Source of the DNA: Cladorhizidae sp. MBARI D1340-BT2
Lineage: Eukaryota; Porifera; Demospongiae; Poecilosclerida; Cladorhizidae
Direction: 5' to 3'
Assembly: GCA_028752905.1 (NCBI GenBank)
Contig: JAQNBH010000013.1
Location: 26,103,239-26,167,238 of the forward strand
Length of the DNA: 64,000 nt
In this document: piece after piece, positions 43,345 to 53,544 of the stretch
Position numbering within the stretch: position 1 is the stretch's first letter
Layout: each line of letters begins with the position of its first letter
Position numbers and translations under genes: made by a program
Notes under the pieces: model-generated
What the model was told of the DNA's origin: nothing
Database searches by the model: none
Seen by the model: the letters and a program-made list of their open reading frames with translations, nothing else

Positions 43345-43569
43345 TGTGATGTACTGAACTATGAGCTTTCTGTAGTTGTTAAGTAGTCTGAACATGTATA
43401 GTTGGTCAGCTATTATGTACTTATACGGTCATGTTGATAGAAGACTGTTCAATGTATATATATATCTAGCCTAGGTTACAAGTTATATAGAGAGACCTTG
43501 GAATTGCTATAATTGATTGCTATTATTGATTACTATTATTTGCTATTATTGATTGCTCAATATACAACA
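43345..43569 (+). repeat. 5' LTR (225 bp)
   Basis: Nearly identical to the 3' LTR except for a 20-25 bp indel (TCTTCTAGAAGCTTCTAGAA in the 3' copy) and a different number of GATTGCTATTATT units at the end. Confidence 0.95.
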
Positions 43570-44616
43570 TTTGGCGACGAGGATTTTGGATCTTACTCAC
43601 TCTCTATGGCCACAATATTTGGCACCTTTCATCCGGAGTGTGATACTATCAAGGCGTACCTGGAACGAGTTCAACTCTACTTCACCGCAATTGATGTCCC
43701 AGAGGACAAACGAGTCCATATCTTATTGAGCTCCATTGGAGCACCTACTTACTCACTCCTCAGTGACCTTCTGGCTCCTCAACTTCCCAGTACAAAGTCT
43801 CTGCCCGTTATCACGGCAGCTCTATTCAAACATTTTGAGGCGGTAATTGCCGAACGGTTCCACTTCCACAAACGCAATCAGTCTGTGGTGGAGAGTGTTG
43901 AAGATTACGATGCAAGTCTACGCAAGCTCGCACAACATTGTAAATTTGGGGAATACCTGGAAGATGCTCTACGTGACCGCTTTGTGTGTGGTCTCCAACA
44001 GGAAACAATTCAGCGACGTCTACTGTTGGAGGCAGATCTCACATACATAAAGGCAATAGAAATTGCCCATACAATAGAGACGGCTGATAGTGGGACCAAA
44101 TCTTTCAAGGGCTCGGAAGCAACTATAAAAAAGTTCAGAAGCCATACGACTCAAGCAAGGGACACCACACCATGTCCTCGCTGTGGGCGTTCAGGCCACA
44201 CAAACAATGAATGTAGATTCAAAAATGCCACCTGCCATTCATGCGGCAAAATGGGACATATCGCACCAGTATGTCGATCTAAACCCACAGCTCAGGGCAG
44301 AGTCTTCAACAACCTCATAACAGACCACAAACCACTCACAACTATTTTTGGGCCAAAGAAAGGCATTCCCTCATTGGCAGCTGCTCGACTCCAGCGGTGG
44401 GCAGTTCTGTTGACTGCTTACACCTTCGACATCCAATACAAACCAACACAGTTGCACTGCAATGCGAATGGGCTCTCCCGGCTGCCACTACCCCTTGCAA
44501 TTGATGTATCATTGACAAGGAAACTGGTATTCATGTTTTTAATATGGGCCAACTTTCTTCACTACCAGTCACTTCACAAGATATTCAAAGGGCCACATGG
44601 GAAGACAAGGTGCTAA
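43513..44616 (+). pseudogene. Gag fused to the RNase H end of pol (367 codons)
   Basis: The gag itself starts at MATIFGTFHPECDTIKAYLE (43606); the frame from 43513 begins inside the LTR. The capsid-like region (LERVQLYFTAIDVPEDKR ... VEDYDASLRKLA) is followed by two CCHC knuckles (CPRCGRSGHTNNEC, CHSCGKMGHIAPVC). Right after the second, the frame continues as LITDHKPLTTIFGPKKGIPS and LQRWAVLLTAYTFDIQYKP, the C-terminal third of RNase H. Protease, RT and the RNase H active site have been removed by an in-frame deletion of about 2 kb. The frame then shifts into the integrase frame near 44.52 kb. Confidence 0.85.
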
Positions 44617-45875
44617 GCCGAGTATATGGCTATGTCAAGAGTGGATGGCTAGAGGACGTACCTCAGGAACTCAAACCATACCAGTTACGGCACGACCAAA
44701 TTGGTATCGAAAGTGGATGTCTCATGTGGAAAATTCGGGTGATTATACCTGAAGCACTACAGTCGAGCATTCTACGATCATTACATAACACTCATCCTGG
44801 AATCGTACGAATGAAGGCGAATGCACAGAGTTATTTTTGGTGGAATGAATTGGATCAGGCCATTGAGACACTGGCAAAGTCATGCTTGACATGTCAGGCA
44901 GTTAAGTCTGCCCCTGCATCAGCACCATTACACCCATGGGTGTGGCCAGATGCGCCGTGGAAAAGAATTCACATAGACTTTGCTGGACCTTTCCTCGGCA
45001 AGATGTTTTTAATCATCATCGATGCCCATTCAAAATGACCAGAAGTTATTGTCATGCCTTCTACCACTTCTCAAACGACCATTGAAACATTGCGGACATT
45101 ATTTTCTCACTATGGGCTACCTGAACAAGTAGTATCAGACAATGGGCCACAGTTCACATCGGAAGAATTTACTTACTTCATGCGAAGCAATGGAATCAAA
45201 CACATCCTATGTGCACCTTACCATCCTGCCTCCAATGGGTTGGCTGAGAGATTTGTGCAAACTTTCAAGAAAGCCATGAAAGCAGGAGAAACAGATGGAC
45301 ACTCGCTCAATCGTCGTCTCAACCAGTTTCTGCTGGGATACAGATCCACAGCACACAGTACTACTAACGCATCACCCACTGAGTTATTCCTGGGGCGAAC
45401 TCTGCGCACCTTGTTCGATTTGCTAAAGCCAGACACTAGACATCGGGTGCTTGCCAAACAAGCGGATCAAAAGAGATACCACGACAAACGAGCGAAACAT
45501 CGTCACTTATCGGCTGGGCAACCAGTAATGGTTAGAGACTTTCGTCTTCACACAGACAAATAGATTCCAGGAACCATAGTGGAATCTCTGGGGCCTGTTA
45601 CATACAGTGTCAAAGTGGAAGGAGGGTGTATTCTCAAACGTCATATCGACCACATACGGGAGCGACTGGAAAACGGAGAACAGGCTGTAAGCAAAGAAAT
45701 TCTTCAATATGAAGACCTGCCTCATGCTGACAGTTGCCAATCTGCTGATGAGAATCAAGCTACATCACAGGTGCAGGAGGTGGACGATGAAGGTGCCCGA
45801 TGCTACCCCCAACATGAGAGGAGACCCCCAGATCAGTTCTCTCCAGATCGGTTCTCTTCTAACTTGACATTTTAA
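44544..45875 (+). pseudogene. Integrase with two in-frame stops
   Basis: One frame from 44544 to 45875, broken only by TGA at 45036 and TAG at 45561. It has the HHCC zinc domain (H in LHNTHPGI, then CLTCQAVK), the DDE core (HIDFAGPF; SDNGPQFTSEEF; NGLAERFVQTFKKAMK with the catalytic Glu) and a C-terminal beta domain (GPVTYSVKVEGGCILKRHID). The length is normal for Gypsy integrase. Few lesions indicate a young insertion. Confidence 0.88.
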
Positions 45876-45886
45876 GGGGAAGGAAA

Positions 45887-46137
45887 TGTGATGTACTGAA
45901 CTATGACCTTTCTGTAGTTGTTAAGTAGTCTGAACATGTATAGTTGGTCAGCTATTATGTACTTATAATTATGGTCATGTTGATAGGTCTTCTAGAAGCT
46001 TCTAGAAGACTGTTCAATGTATATATATATCTAGCCTAGGTTACAAGTTATATAGAGAGACCTTGGAATTGCTATAATTGATTGCTATTATTGATTGCTA
46101 TTATCGATTGCTATTATTGATTGCTCAATATACAACA
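45887..46137 (+). repeat. 3' LTR (251 bp)
   Basis: Partner of 43345-43569, followed by the ATACC target duplication. Confidence 0.95.
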
Positions 46138-46142
46138 ATACC

Positions 46143-47125
46143 AGCATGGGTTACATCATAACCAATGACATTGATGATATCATTTTGTGATCTTGGAGAA
46201 ATGTAAGTTGCATTCTTGGTTCTAGGGTTGTTAAGGTGGTTAAATAGGATTGCATCTGTTTCAGAAAAAAACTTTTAAGCAATGCAATAAAATTTCACGG
46301 ATTCTTACTAAGCTTAAGATCCTCCATATCACCACGTAAAGGAAGACCTTGCTTAGCCCCAAAAAATTATGGCATGCACAATTTTTGCTGCATAATATGC
46401 TTATTGTTATTCATCCGTACCTGAATGGCACTATTAACCATCACATGAATTCGACTGGCTGGATTCTCAATTGTATTCTTAAGAATATCAGCATGAATGC
46501 ATTCACGATGATAGCAAAGGGAAGAATGACTACTTAAGATTGTACTAAGCTTGCGCAAATTATAAAATGTCCTATTTACAAGTAATCCCTTGTCTTTTCA
46601 CTTATTACTTATTACCAGGTAATAACAATGAACAAGTCCCACAAAATACTCCATCCAACTTATGGCTATAGAGAAGCCAAGGATACTCTTCTAGCCAAGA
46701 ATAGTTAAACTTACGATTTGTTCGATATGAGTGATTCCATGGTAAAAGACTAGCTAGTTGTTTGTGGTTATACAAAAGTGAGTATTTATCATCGATAGAA
46801 AGATTACTCACTGTTTGACAAATTGTATCAATATCTCTTGCTGGAGAAAGTATGAAACCAATATCATTACTAGGTTCTAGATGTGAGCTTGTGGTGGGAG
46901 AAGGTGGATTGATATCACTTGTGGTATCCATTTGTGGTTCCACTGCTGTTGAAGAACTCTCAGGCTGAGTGACCGAAACCCGTCCTGGGAGTTCTACAAC
47001 AAATAGAAAAACATACTCTAGAAGCTAGAGCAAGCCTCTAATTTAATAATACTCACCTGATTCATTTGCTCTTTTCTGGGTAAAGAAAGATCTGATGTCT
47101 TTTGATGCTTGTCTTTTTGACATTT
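46143..47125 (-). pseudogene. hAT transposase N-terminal exons (TTF zinc finger)
   Basis: Exon 1 (about 47120-47057) reads MSKRQASKDIRSFFTQKRAN and ends at a GTGAGT donor. Exon 2 begins after TATTTGTTGTAG near 46995 (ELPGRVSVTQPESSST) and includes the TTF finger region RKFNYSWLEEYPWLLYSHKL, GVFCGTCSLLLPG. A small insertion with stops (TAATAAG) near 46.60 kb shifts the frame; homology resumes as GLLVNRTFYNLRKLSTILSS, then GLPLRGDMEDL, up to the LTR element. SFFTxK at the N-terminus and the TTF finger are typical of ZMYM1-like hAT proteins. Confidence 0.72.
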
Positions 47126-47680
47126 TTCCTGGACTGCTTGCTAGGTCAAACGATGGTTTAACCGCCTAGATAGTCTCCACACTCCTCACAACAACACTTT
47201 TGAATCTGTAATTAGTCAAGTCATTAGGCAGTCAGTGTAAAATCTCATGTATTCCTTGAGGTATCTCACTTAGTTAACACTTATTGTGGTATCTCACTGG
47301 GGTTAACGGGTTGTTCTAGAACAGTCTTTTTTCACTGCTGCAATTGCATACTTGTATATTTTACAAATTGACGTATTTTACAAATTGACTTTTTAAGCTG
47401 AGAATTAATGATAAAATTTACTTTGAATATCATTAATTTGAGGGGGTTCACATTAACTGACCTGAACCCCCCCCCCCCTCTCCCTCTGCATACGGACTTC
47501 TTTTGTGGTTGGGTGAAGCCCAATAGGACCTGGGAGGAGCCATTGCCGAGGCTAAATGAGTTCACAGATGCCTAGTCAAGGCTAGCCTGGGTTTAGGATA
47601 AATTACGTATGCCCTCCAATGGTATTCACCTTCATTTAGTTATTACCTCGTACAGGGAACCTGAAATTATTTGAACCCCC
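47125..47680. other. No gene; promoter side of the hAT copy and a poly-C run
   Basis: Includes a poly-C run at 47.467-47.479 kb. No supported frame. Confidence 0.5.
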
Positions 47681-47915
47681 ATTGGAGAAAGGGATGGTTC
47701 CAGCAGTTGCAGGTTGGAGGGGTGGGGGTGGAAACTGTGCTGAAATTTTTAACTCCAGTTTTTAAACAACAAGTTTTAACACAAACATACACACATAATT
47801 ACAATGACTAGCCATCACTATTTGCTTTTGGAAGGTTAACAGGTGGTCTAGGGTAAACTTAACAGACTGCTATTGTAGCTTGCAAGGAAGGCCACAAGAT
47901 CATTGGGGGCTCCTA
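47680..47915. mobile_element. Short decayed relative of the 6.7-9.4 kb hAT ends (MITE-like)
   Basis: The left part (GGTTCCAGCAGTTGCAGGTTG, then TTTTAAACAACAAGTTTTAA and ACACATAATTACA) parallels 6.71-6.84 kb. The right part (GGTGGTCTAGGGTAAAC and AAGGCCACAAGAT) parallels 9.23-9.29 kb. The transposase is gone, leaving about 235 bp. Confidence 0.65.
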
Positions 47916-48235
47916 TGCATACATCAGTGACAAGAGGCACACACGAGCAGTTATGGCTGCTCCAGTAACAAGAGGAACACACAAGCAGTTATGGCTGCTC
48001 CAGTAACAAGCGGCACACACAAGCAGTTATGACTGCTCCAGTAACAAGAGACTCACCCAGGGCATAGTTATGGCTGCTCCAGTAACAAGAGGCACACACA
48101 AGCAGTTATGACTGCTCCAGTAATACTCACACAAGCAGTTATGGCTGCTCCAGTAACAAGAGGCACACATAAGCAGCTACTGGTGGTCCATAACAAGGGG
48201 CACACACAAGCAGTTATGGCTGCTCCAGTAACAAG
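47915..48235. repeat. 38-bp minisatellite (about 9 units)
   Basis: Units carry AGCAGTTATGGCTGCTCCAG and TAACAAGAGGCACACACA. Confidence 0.95.
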
Positions 48236-48289
48236 TTGATTGTGTCGTGGGTCAGGACCTCTCCTCTACTAGTAGATGGGCTGGGTTTC

Positions 48290-48340
48290 ATACAGGGGGG
48301 GGGGGAGCCCTGGATTATCCCCCCAAAACGATTTCTCCCC

Positions 48341-48393
<53 letters not shown>

Positions 48394-48395
48394 GA
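48290..48395. repeat. Poly-G and very long poly-C runs
   Basis: A G run at 48.295 kb, a short mixed segment, then about 50 consecutive C at 48.34-48.39 kb, the longest homopolymer in the window. Confidence 0.95.
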
Positions 48396-48611
48396 ATTTT
48401 CACAATAAAAATTTATATTCTTATGTAAACATTATAGTAACGGGAAAAAAGAGCAGTACAGAGAAGGGAACGTAGAAGCAATAGCAAATTCAAAGATGAT
48501 CAACAGTAATAACATTATAATAATTATGCATGAACAATTTATAATATATAAGCGAAGATATACAATAATGTATGGTGAAAATTACAATACAGGGAGTTCA
48601 GTAGTACTAAA

Positions 48612-49090
48612 TTAAAGTAAAATGCGTCTATTTTTCTGTTTAAAAATGTCGAGAATTGCATTAAAGTCCACATCGGTCAATGGAGGACCCTCTATACTAA
48701 TTTTCAATAAATGTTCTAGGTTCGAGTCAGATAGACGACTGCGTAGGCGAGTTTTAATCAACTTAATTTGACTAAAGGAACGCTCTACTGTTGCTGTGCC
48801 AACAGGAAGTGCCATTGTAATGTTCAATAGCTTCCATGTCTCGGGGGAAATTCCTCCGTACGTATGTGACTTGTTCATCTCGTCCAGGTTTTCTTGCATG
48901 CTAGGAGATACCGACTCTTCTTTACGTTCCATTATTGCCTTTTTCTCCACTACCAAACCCGTCTAAATATCTTCCACTCTGAAAGAAGCTCATCGCCATC
49001 AAGCAATGGAGGTGAGGTGTAAGTCATCCCCGCATATTCAACCTCTGCTTCTTTTCCATAGAACTCAGCAAGAATCTTGATTTGCTTGCT
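48612..49090 (-). pseudogene. hAT transposase C-terminal fragment (second hAT family)
   Basis: From 49090 leftward the frame reads KQIKILAEFYGKEAEVEYAG, then GDELLSEWKIF, a stop near 48.96 kb, and KLLNITMALPVGTATVERSF, SQIKLIKTRLRSRL, IFKQKNRRI to 48612. TLPVxTAxVERSFSxMKxIKTRLR is the dimerisation signature of the ZNF862/KIAA1586-like hAT group, distinct from the ZMYM1-like copies elsewhere here. It is truncated at the long hairpin at 49091. Confidence 0.75.
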
Positions 49091-49197
49091 GCACATGGAC
49101 AGAACATTCTAGATTATGACACAATTGCATCTTGCCATAAAACTATTCTGTGGCAAGATGCAATTGTGTCATAATCTAGAATGTTCTGTCCATGTGC
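49091..49197. repeat. Perfect 47-bp inverted repeat with 13-nt loop
   Basis: The left arm 49091-49137 begins GCACATGGACAGAACATTCT; the right arm 49151-49197 is its exact reverse complement; the loop is TAAAACTATTCTG. The left arm is the continuation of the minus-strand hAT coding sequence, so the hairpin is a fold-back at the truncation point. Confidence 0.97.
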
Positions 49198-50240
49198 TAT
49201 ATAGTACTTTAACTATAGGAAAGTACCCTCAGAATCAATCTGAGAGCATCGATTTTGCCCCAAAAAATGGGGGGCATGCCCCCAGACCCCCATACTAGGG
49301 CTTGCTTATGCACGCCCATCACGTAAACGCCAAATATTTTGAGTTTCCCCCACTCAAACTGTAAATCCAGTATGAACCCCTAATGGGCCTTAACTGGTTT
49401 GTAAGTATAATACTTCTGTGCTAGCTATGTACTGGAGCATTGGCAAGCCTTTTCTCTAAGAAAGTTGTGCTGCAAGAAAGGCTTAGTAAACTCTAAGATA
49501 GCTTGAGTCAGCCATAGTGTGCAAGTCTTTCCTTCAGGTCTAGCTGAGTAATGTGCTCGAACTCTACACGATAAAGTGTCAGTAGTTGAATAAGATCTAG
49601 ACAGTCAATAGTTGCAACCAGAACCAGGTCTTCTGGATTCATGTCACACACACACACACCAAGAAGCTCATAGATCTATAAAGTATGCAGCCCTTGATTC
49701 GTATCAGCTGCTCCACTGCTCAATGTTGCTTAAGTCTTGCTAGTGTAGAGATGAGGTCATCATGATTTTTATGGCATATTAGGTTGACTTGGAATGTGGT
49801 ATGTAACAATATTATTTTATTGTTGTGTTGGGATACAAGTGGTGCCCACTCACTCTCTGCATCTCTACTACACAAACTCACACATACAAACATAAGGCTA
49901 GTCTTTTTGTTTTGTCTCCAAACAGGTGGTGTGACATAATACTGGAACTCTCTTATTCAATTGTAAATATTATATGTACACACACATTGTAATATATAGA
50001 GAGGGAGATTGATGGCTATGTATGTGCATAAACAACTGTCACAAGAAGTTTAAAGTTGATTGAACATTTTATTTTGCAGGTAGAAAGATATCTTACAAGT
50101 TCCATGCCTCCCCAATTACTTGTCTTTTGCTTGCTATTGACCCCTTACCAACCTAACCTAACAATGTTTTAAATCACTTAGAGAGAGTATCTTTGACACT
50201 AAAATCAACTCTATGGTAGTTACCACCATTATCCCCAGTA
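49198..50240. other. No gene recognised
   Basis: Includes a small hairpin GGGGGGCATGCCCCC at 49.27 kb and short CA runs. No supported frame. Confidence 0.5.
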
Positions 50241-50244
50241 GACT

Positions 50245-50364
50245 AGCCTGGAGGAGGAGGAGGAGTAGGAGGAAGAGTAGGAAGAGGAGGAGGAAGTGGA
50301 GGAGGAGGAGGAGGAAGAGGAGGTAGAGGAGGAGGAGGAGGAGGAAGGGTAGGGGGAGAAGGAG

Positions 50365-50398
<34 letters not shown>

Positions 50399-50613
50399 AG
50401 GAAGAGGAGGAGGATGGGGAGGAGGAGGAGGAGGAGGCCGAGGAAGAGGAGGAGGAGGGAGAGGAGGAGGAGGGAGAGTAGGAGGAGGAGGAGGGGGAGG
50501 AGGAAGAGGAGGAGAAAGAGGAGGAGGAGGAGGAGGAAGAGGAGGGGGAGGAGGAGGGACAGGAGGAGGAGGAGGAGGAGGAAGAGGAGGAGGAGGAGGA
50601 GGGACAGGAGGAG

Positions 50614-50644
<31 letters not shown>

Positions 50645-50774
50645 GGGAGGAGGGGGAAGAGGAAGAGGAGGATGAGGAGGAGGGGGGAGGAGGAGGAAGA
50701 GGAGGAGGAAGTGGAGGAGGAGGAGGAGGAAGAGGAGGTAGAGGAGGAGGAGGAGGAAGGGTAGGGGGGAGAAG

Positions 50775-50808
<34 letters not shown>

Positions 50809-51255
50809 AGGAAGAGGAGGAGGATGGGGAGGAGGAGGAGGAGGAGGCCGAGGAAGAGGAGGAGGAGGGAGAGGAGGAGGAGGGAGAGTAGGAGGAGGAG
50901 GAGGGGGAGGAGGAAGAGGAAGAGGAAGAGGAGGAGGAGGAGGAGGAAGAGGAGGAGGAGGAGGAGGGACAGGAGGAGGAGGAGGAGGAGGAAGAGGAGG
51001 AGGAGGAGGAGGGACAGGAGGAGGAGGAGGAGGGACAGGAGGAGGAGGAGGAGGAGGAGGAGGAGGAGGAGGAAGGGGTGTAGGGGGAAGAGGAAGAGGA
51101 GGAGGAGGAGGGGGGGGGAGGTGGAGGAGGACAAAGAGGAGGAGGAGGAGGAGGAGGTGGGGATGGGAGGAAGAGGAAGAGGAGGAGGAGTAGGAGGAGG
51201 AGGAGGAGGAGGAAGAGGAAGAAGAGGAGGAGGAGAAGGAGGAGGAGGGGAAGTA
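50245..51255. repeat. 1-kb homopurine (GGA/GAA)n tract with 410-bp tandem duplication
   Basis: The plus strand is almost only A and G (mostly GGA triplets). A landmark with GAGGATGGGGAGG and GGCCGAGGAAGAGG occurs at 50.41 and again at 50.82 kb, exactly 410 bp apart, as do the flanking landmarks. The Pro/Ser/Leu- and Arg-rich frames across it are composition artefacts. Confidence 0.96.
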
Positions 51256-51263
51256 CAAGACCA

Positions 51264-51800
51264 ATGGTGGGGTCAGCAAAGCTGGCAACTCAAGGCCCTC
51301 ATAAGATATGGACAACCAGGACCAGGTTAATGATGGAATCAGCAAAGCTGGCAACTCAAGGCCCTCATAAGATATGGACAACCAGGACCAGGCTAATGAT
51401 GGGGTCAGCAAAGCTGGCAACTCAAGGCTCTCATAAGATATGGACAACCAGGACCAGGCTAATGATGGGGTCAGCAAAGCTGGCAACTCAAGGCTCTCAT
51501 AAGATATTATGGACAACCAGGACCAGGCTAATGATGAGGTCAGTAAAACTGGCAACTCAAGGCTCTCATAAGATATGGACAACCAAGACCAGGCCAATGA
51601 TGGGGTCAGTAAAGCTGGCAATTCAAGGCTCTCATAAGATATGGACAACCAGGACCGTGCTAATGATGGGGTCAGCAATGCTGGCAACTAAAGGCTCTCA
51701 TAAGATATGGACAACCAGGACCAGGCCAATGATGAGGTCAACAAAGCTGGCAACTCAAGGCTCTCATAAGATATGGACAACCAGGACCAGCAGAAACACT
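51264..51800. repeat. 66-bp minisatellite (about 8 units)
   Basis: Units contain GGGGTCAGCAAAGCTGGCAA, CTCATAAGATATGGACAACC and AGGACCAGGCTAATGAT. 66 is divisible by three, so a frame of about 220 codons stays open; one unit has a 3-bp insertion. Not regarded as a gene. Confidence 0.96.
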
Positions 51801-52014
51801 GGAGCATCATCACTTGTTGTATCATCATCAACCAGCCACCCACTCCACCTTCTCATTAATTTGTATGCTCAGCCTACAAACCAAAGGAAACAGAAAATGG
51901 AGGGAGAGGGAGGACGCAACCTAGGCGCACTCCAGGGTTCAATATAAAACTCGGGAGGCTTCTTCGGCATTTTTGAACTAAAAAATATATATATATATTC
52001 CCTTCCTTCTTATA

Positions 52015-52700
52015 ACAACATAAATGCAAGATGAACTTAAGGAGCACATGAAAATTCCAGCCCTTATCATGGTGATAGTACTGGGAAGAGCAAATGTGCA
52101 GCCCAATCCTGCACCACACCATATAGCAGAGGCCAAAATAACCTCGCTGAAAAATACAATAGGGAGTAGGAATAAGTGTCAACCACAAATTAGACTTGAG
52201 GCAACAATTACTTGATGAAGAAACATGATATCTCCTTGTACTGACATCACATTAAACATACACAACCTCTTCATAGTCTACTCCACCTACCACAATAGGT
52301 TGGGCCGGATGTGCAGAGGAATCTTCTGGACTCTCTTGTGCAGAACTATGTTGAGGAAGTAGACAGAGATGAGGAGGAGCATGCAGATGTTGGCTGTGAC
52401 CAGAGATGCCAGGGTCATGTGGCTAGTGAATATCAGCTGAAAATACTTGAGGATGGGGAAGGAAAAAGAGAAAAACTATAAATGGGGAGGGCGGGACTGT
52501 GGGTGGGGCTGGAGCTATGGCTGCAAATAATGCTATATATAGAACAATGGTGAGTGCTAGACAGTTGATGTAATAATGGAGAGAGCAAGCTAGTCTTGCT
52601 GGCCCGACTCTCATGCACACCCAAACACAGAAAGAGAGAGGCTGATCCACCTCACATGGTCACTTGTGTTGCACAGTCAGCAAATGTGGTGGCAGCTGCT
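52015..52700 (-). repeat. Dispersed 670-bp repeat, copy 2, with exon-like minus-strand membrane segment
   Basis: Partner of 23640-24310. On the minus strand, 52440-52290 is bounded by a polypyrimidine-AG acceptor (CCTCAAGTATTTTCAG) and a GTAGGT donor and encodes SHMTLASLVTANICMLLLIS, VYFLNIVLHKR and IPLHIRPNLLW, a membrane helix with a basic end. A second hydrophobic piece (HYYINCLALTIVLYIA) lies upstream at about 52.58-52.52 kb. The layout faintly recalls helix M3 and the following loop of Cys-loop channels, but the match is short. It could equally be another membrane protein or chance. Confidence 0.5.
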
Positions 52701-53540
52701 CAAGGGGGAAAGAAGGCTGCGTATCGCGTGGTCTCATATAAAGTACCATATCTTTGCTCGCATTCACTCTAATTTCCCGATTTATATATATAATGAGCAC
52801 TACAAACTGCGCGTCTTGAAATTTTGAAAAAATATTTTTTTCACTCACTTTCTGAACATAGCTTTATGACATCACGTTACATTTTCATCTATAGGTCTTT
52901 TTTAGTAATGCTATCAAACAAAAACTCTCGCGCAAGTTGTAGAATATAAAAATTGCTTTCAAATGATATATTTTTTTAAATCAAAGGATAAAAAATATTC
53001 AAGTTATCATTTGAACGGTTTTTCAAAAATCACTTCAGAGATATTGAGCCTTGAAGTCCAAGCAGTTTGTAATCACATCCCAGCTGCCAGAAACACCCCC
53101 TGTTCACCAGAATACATCCCTCATTACTAGAATTGTGTGTACAAACAAAATGTTTGACTTTTCACAGTCCTTTATTTTTTCAACAACAGCAGTATCCTAC
53201 ATCCTAACTACAACCTGAAAACCAACAATATATATATATATACATACACATAAATTAAAGACGCATCAGACTTGTTACATGTATGTTGCTTTGCTAATAT
53301 TGAATTAGCAAACATAAACACGTCATCATTTGCAGGGCTTCCATGCCCAGGTCCATCCATCGTCACCCTCCACACATGTCTTCCGACACCCTCCAGTAAT
53401 CCCTGAAAAACAATAGAACACAAACAAAAGTCATCCTCCACTAATTCCTAAGCTTGACAAAAAGACACATAAACAAAAGTATCTTCCAGTAATCTCTGTT
53501 TGACAATAGAAAGCAAAAGACACATAACAAAATAAAATGT
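52700..53540. other. No gene recognised
   Basis: A+T-rich, with no domain-like frame. Confidence 0.5.
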
Positions 53541-53544
53541 TACA

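Larger units (their letters stand above)
43345..46137 (+). mobile_element. Gypsy-type LTR element, deletion derivative with target-site duplication
   Basis: 5' LTR 43345-43569, 3' LTR 45887-46137, both starting TGTGATGTACTGAAC and ending TATACAACA. The flanking bases are ATACC on both sides (43340-43344 and 46138-46142). A primer-site-like TTTGGCGACGAGG follows the 5' LTR, and a polypurine run (AAGGGGAAGGAAA) precedes the 3' LTR. The interior has gag, RNase H end and integrase, but no protease or RT. The intact ends and target duplication mean this shortened element, or its parent just before deletion, inserted here; if the deletion came first it must have moved in trans. Confidence 0.93.
41560..47125 (-). 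mobile_element. hAT element split by later insertions (nested cluster)
   Basis: The N-terminal exons lie at 46.1-47.1 kb and the C-terminal part at 41.57-42.12 kb, both on the minus strand. Between them are a plus-strand integrase-like fragment (42.47-43.25 kb) and an LTR element with target duplication (43345-46137). The hAT reading runs into the right edge of the LTR element (46143) and resumes at its left edge (43344), so the LTR element landed inside a hAT exon. Order of events: hAT first, LTR element later. Confidence 0.7.

Noticed and set aside
50158..51687. A 509-codon Ser/Pro/Leu-rich frame and a 301-codon companion
   Set aside because: Translation of a homopurine triplet tract and a 66-bp minisatellite; amino-acid content follows the repeat in every frame.
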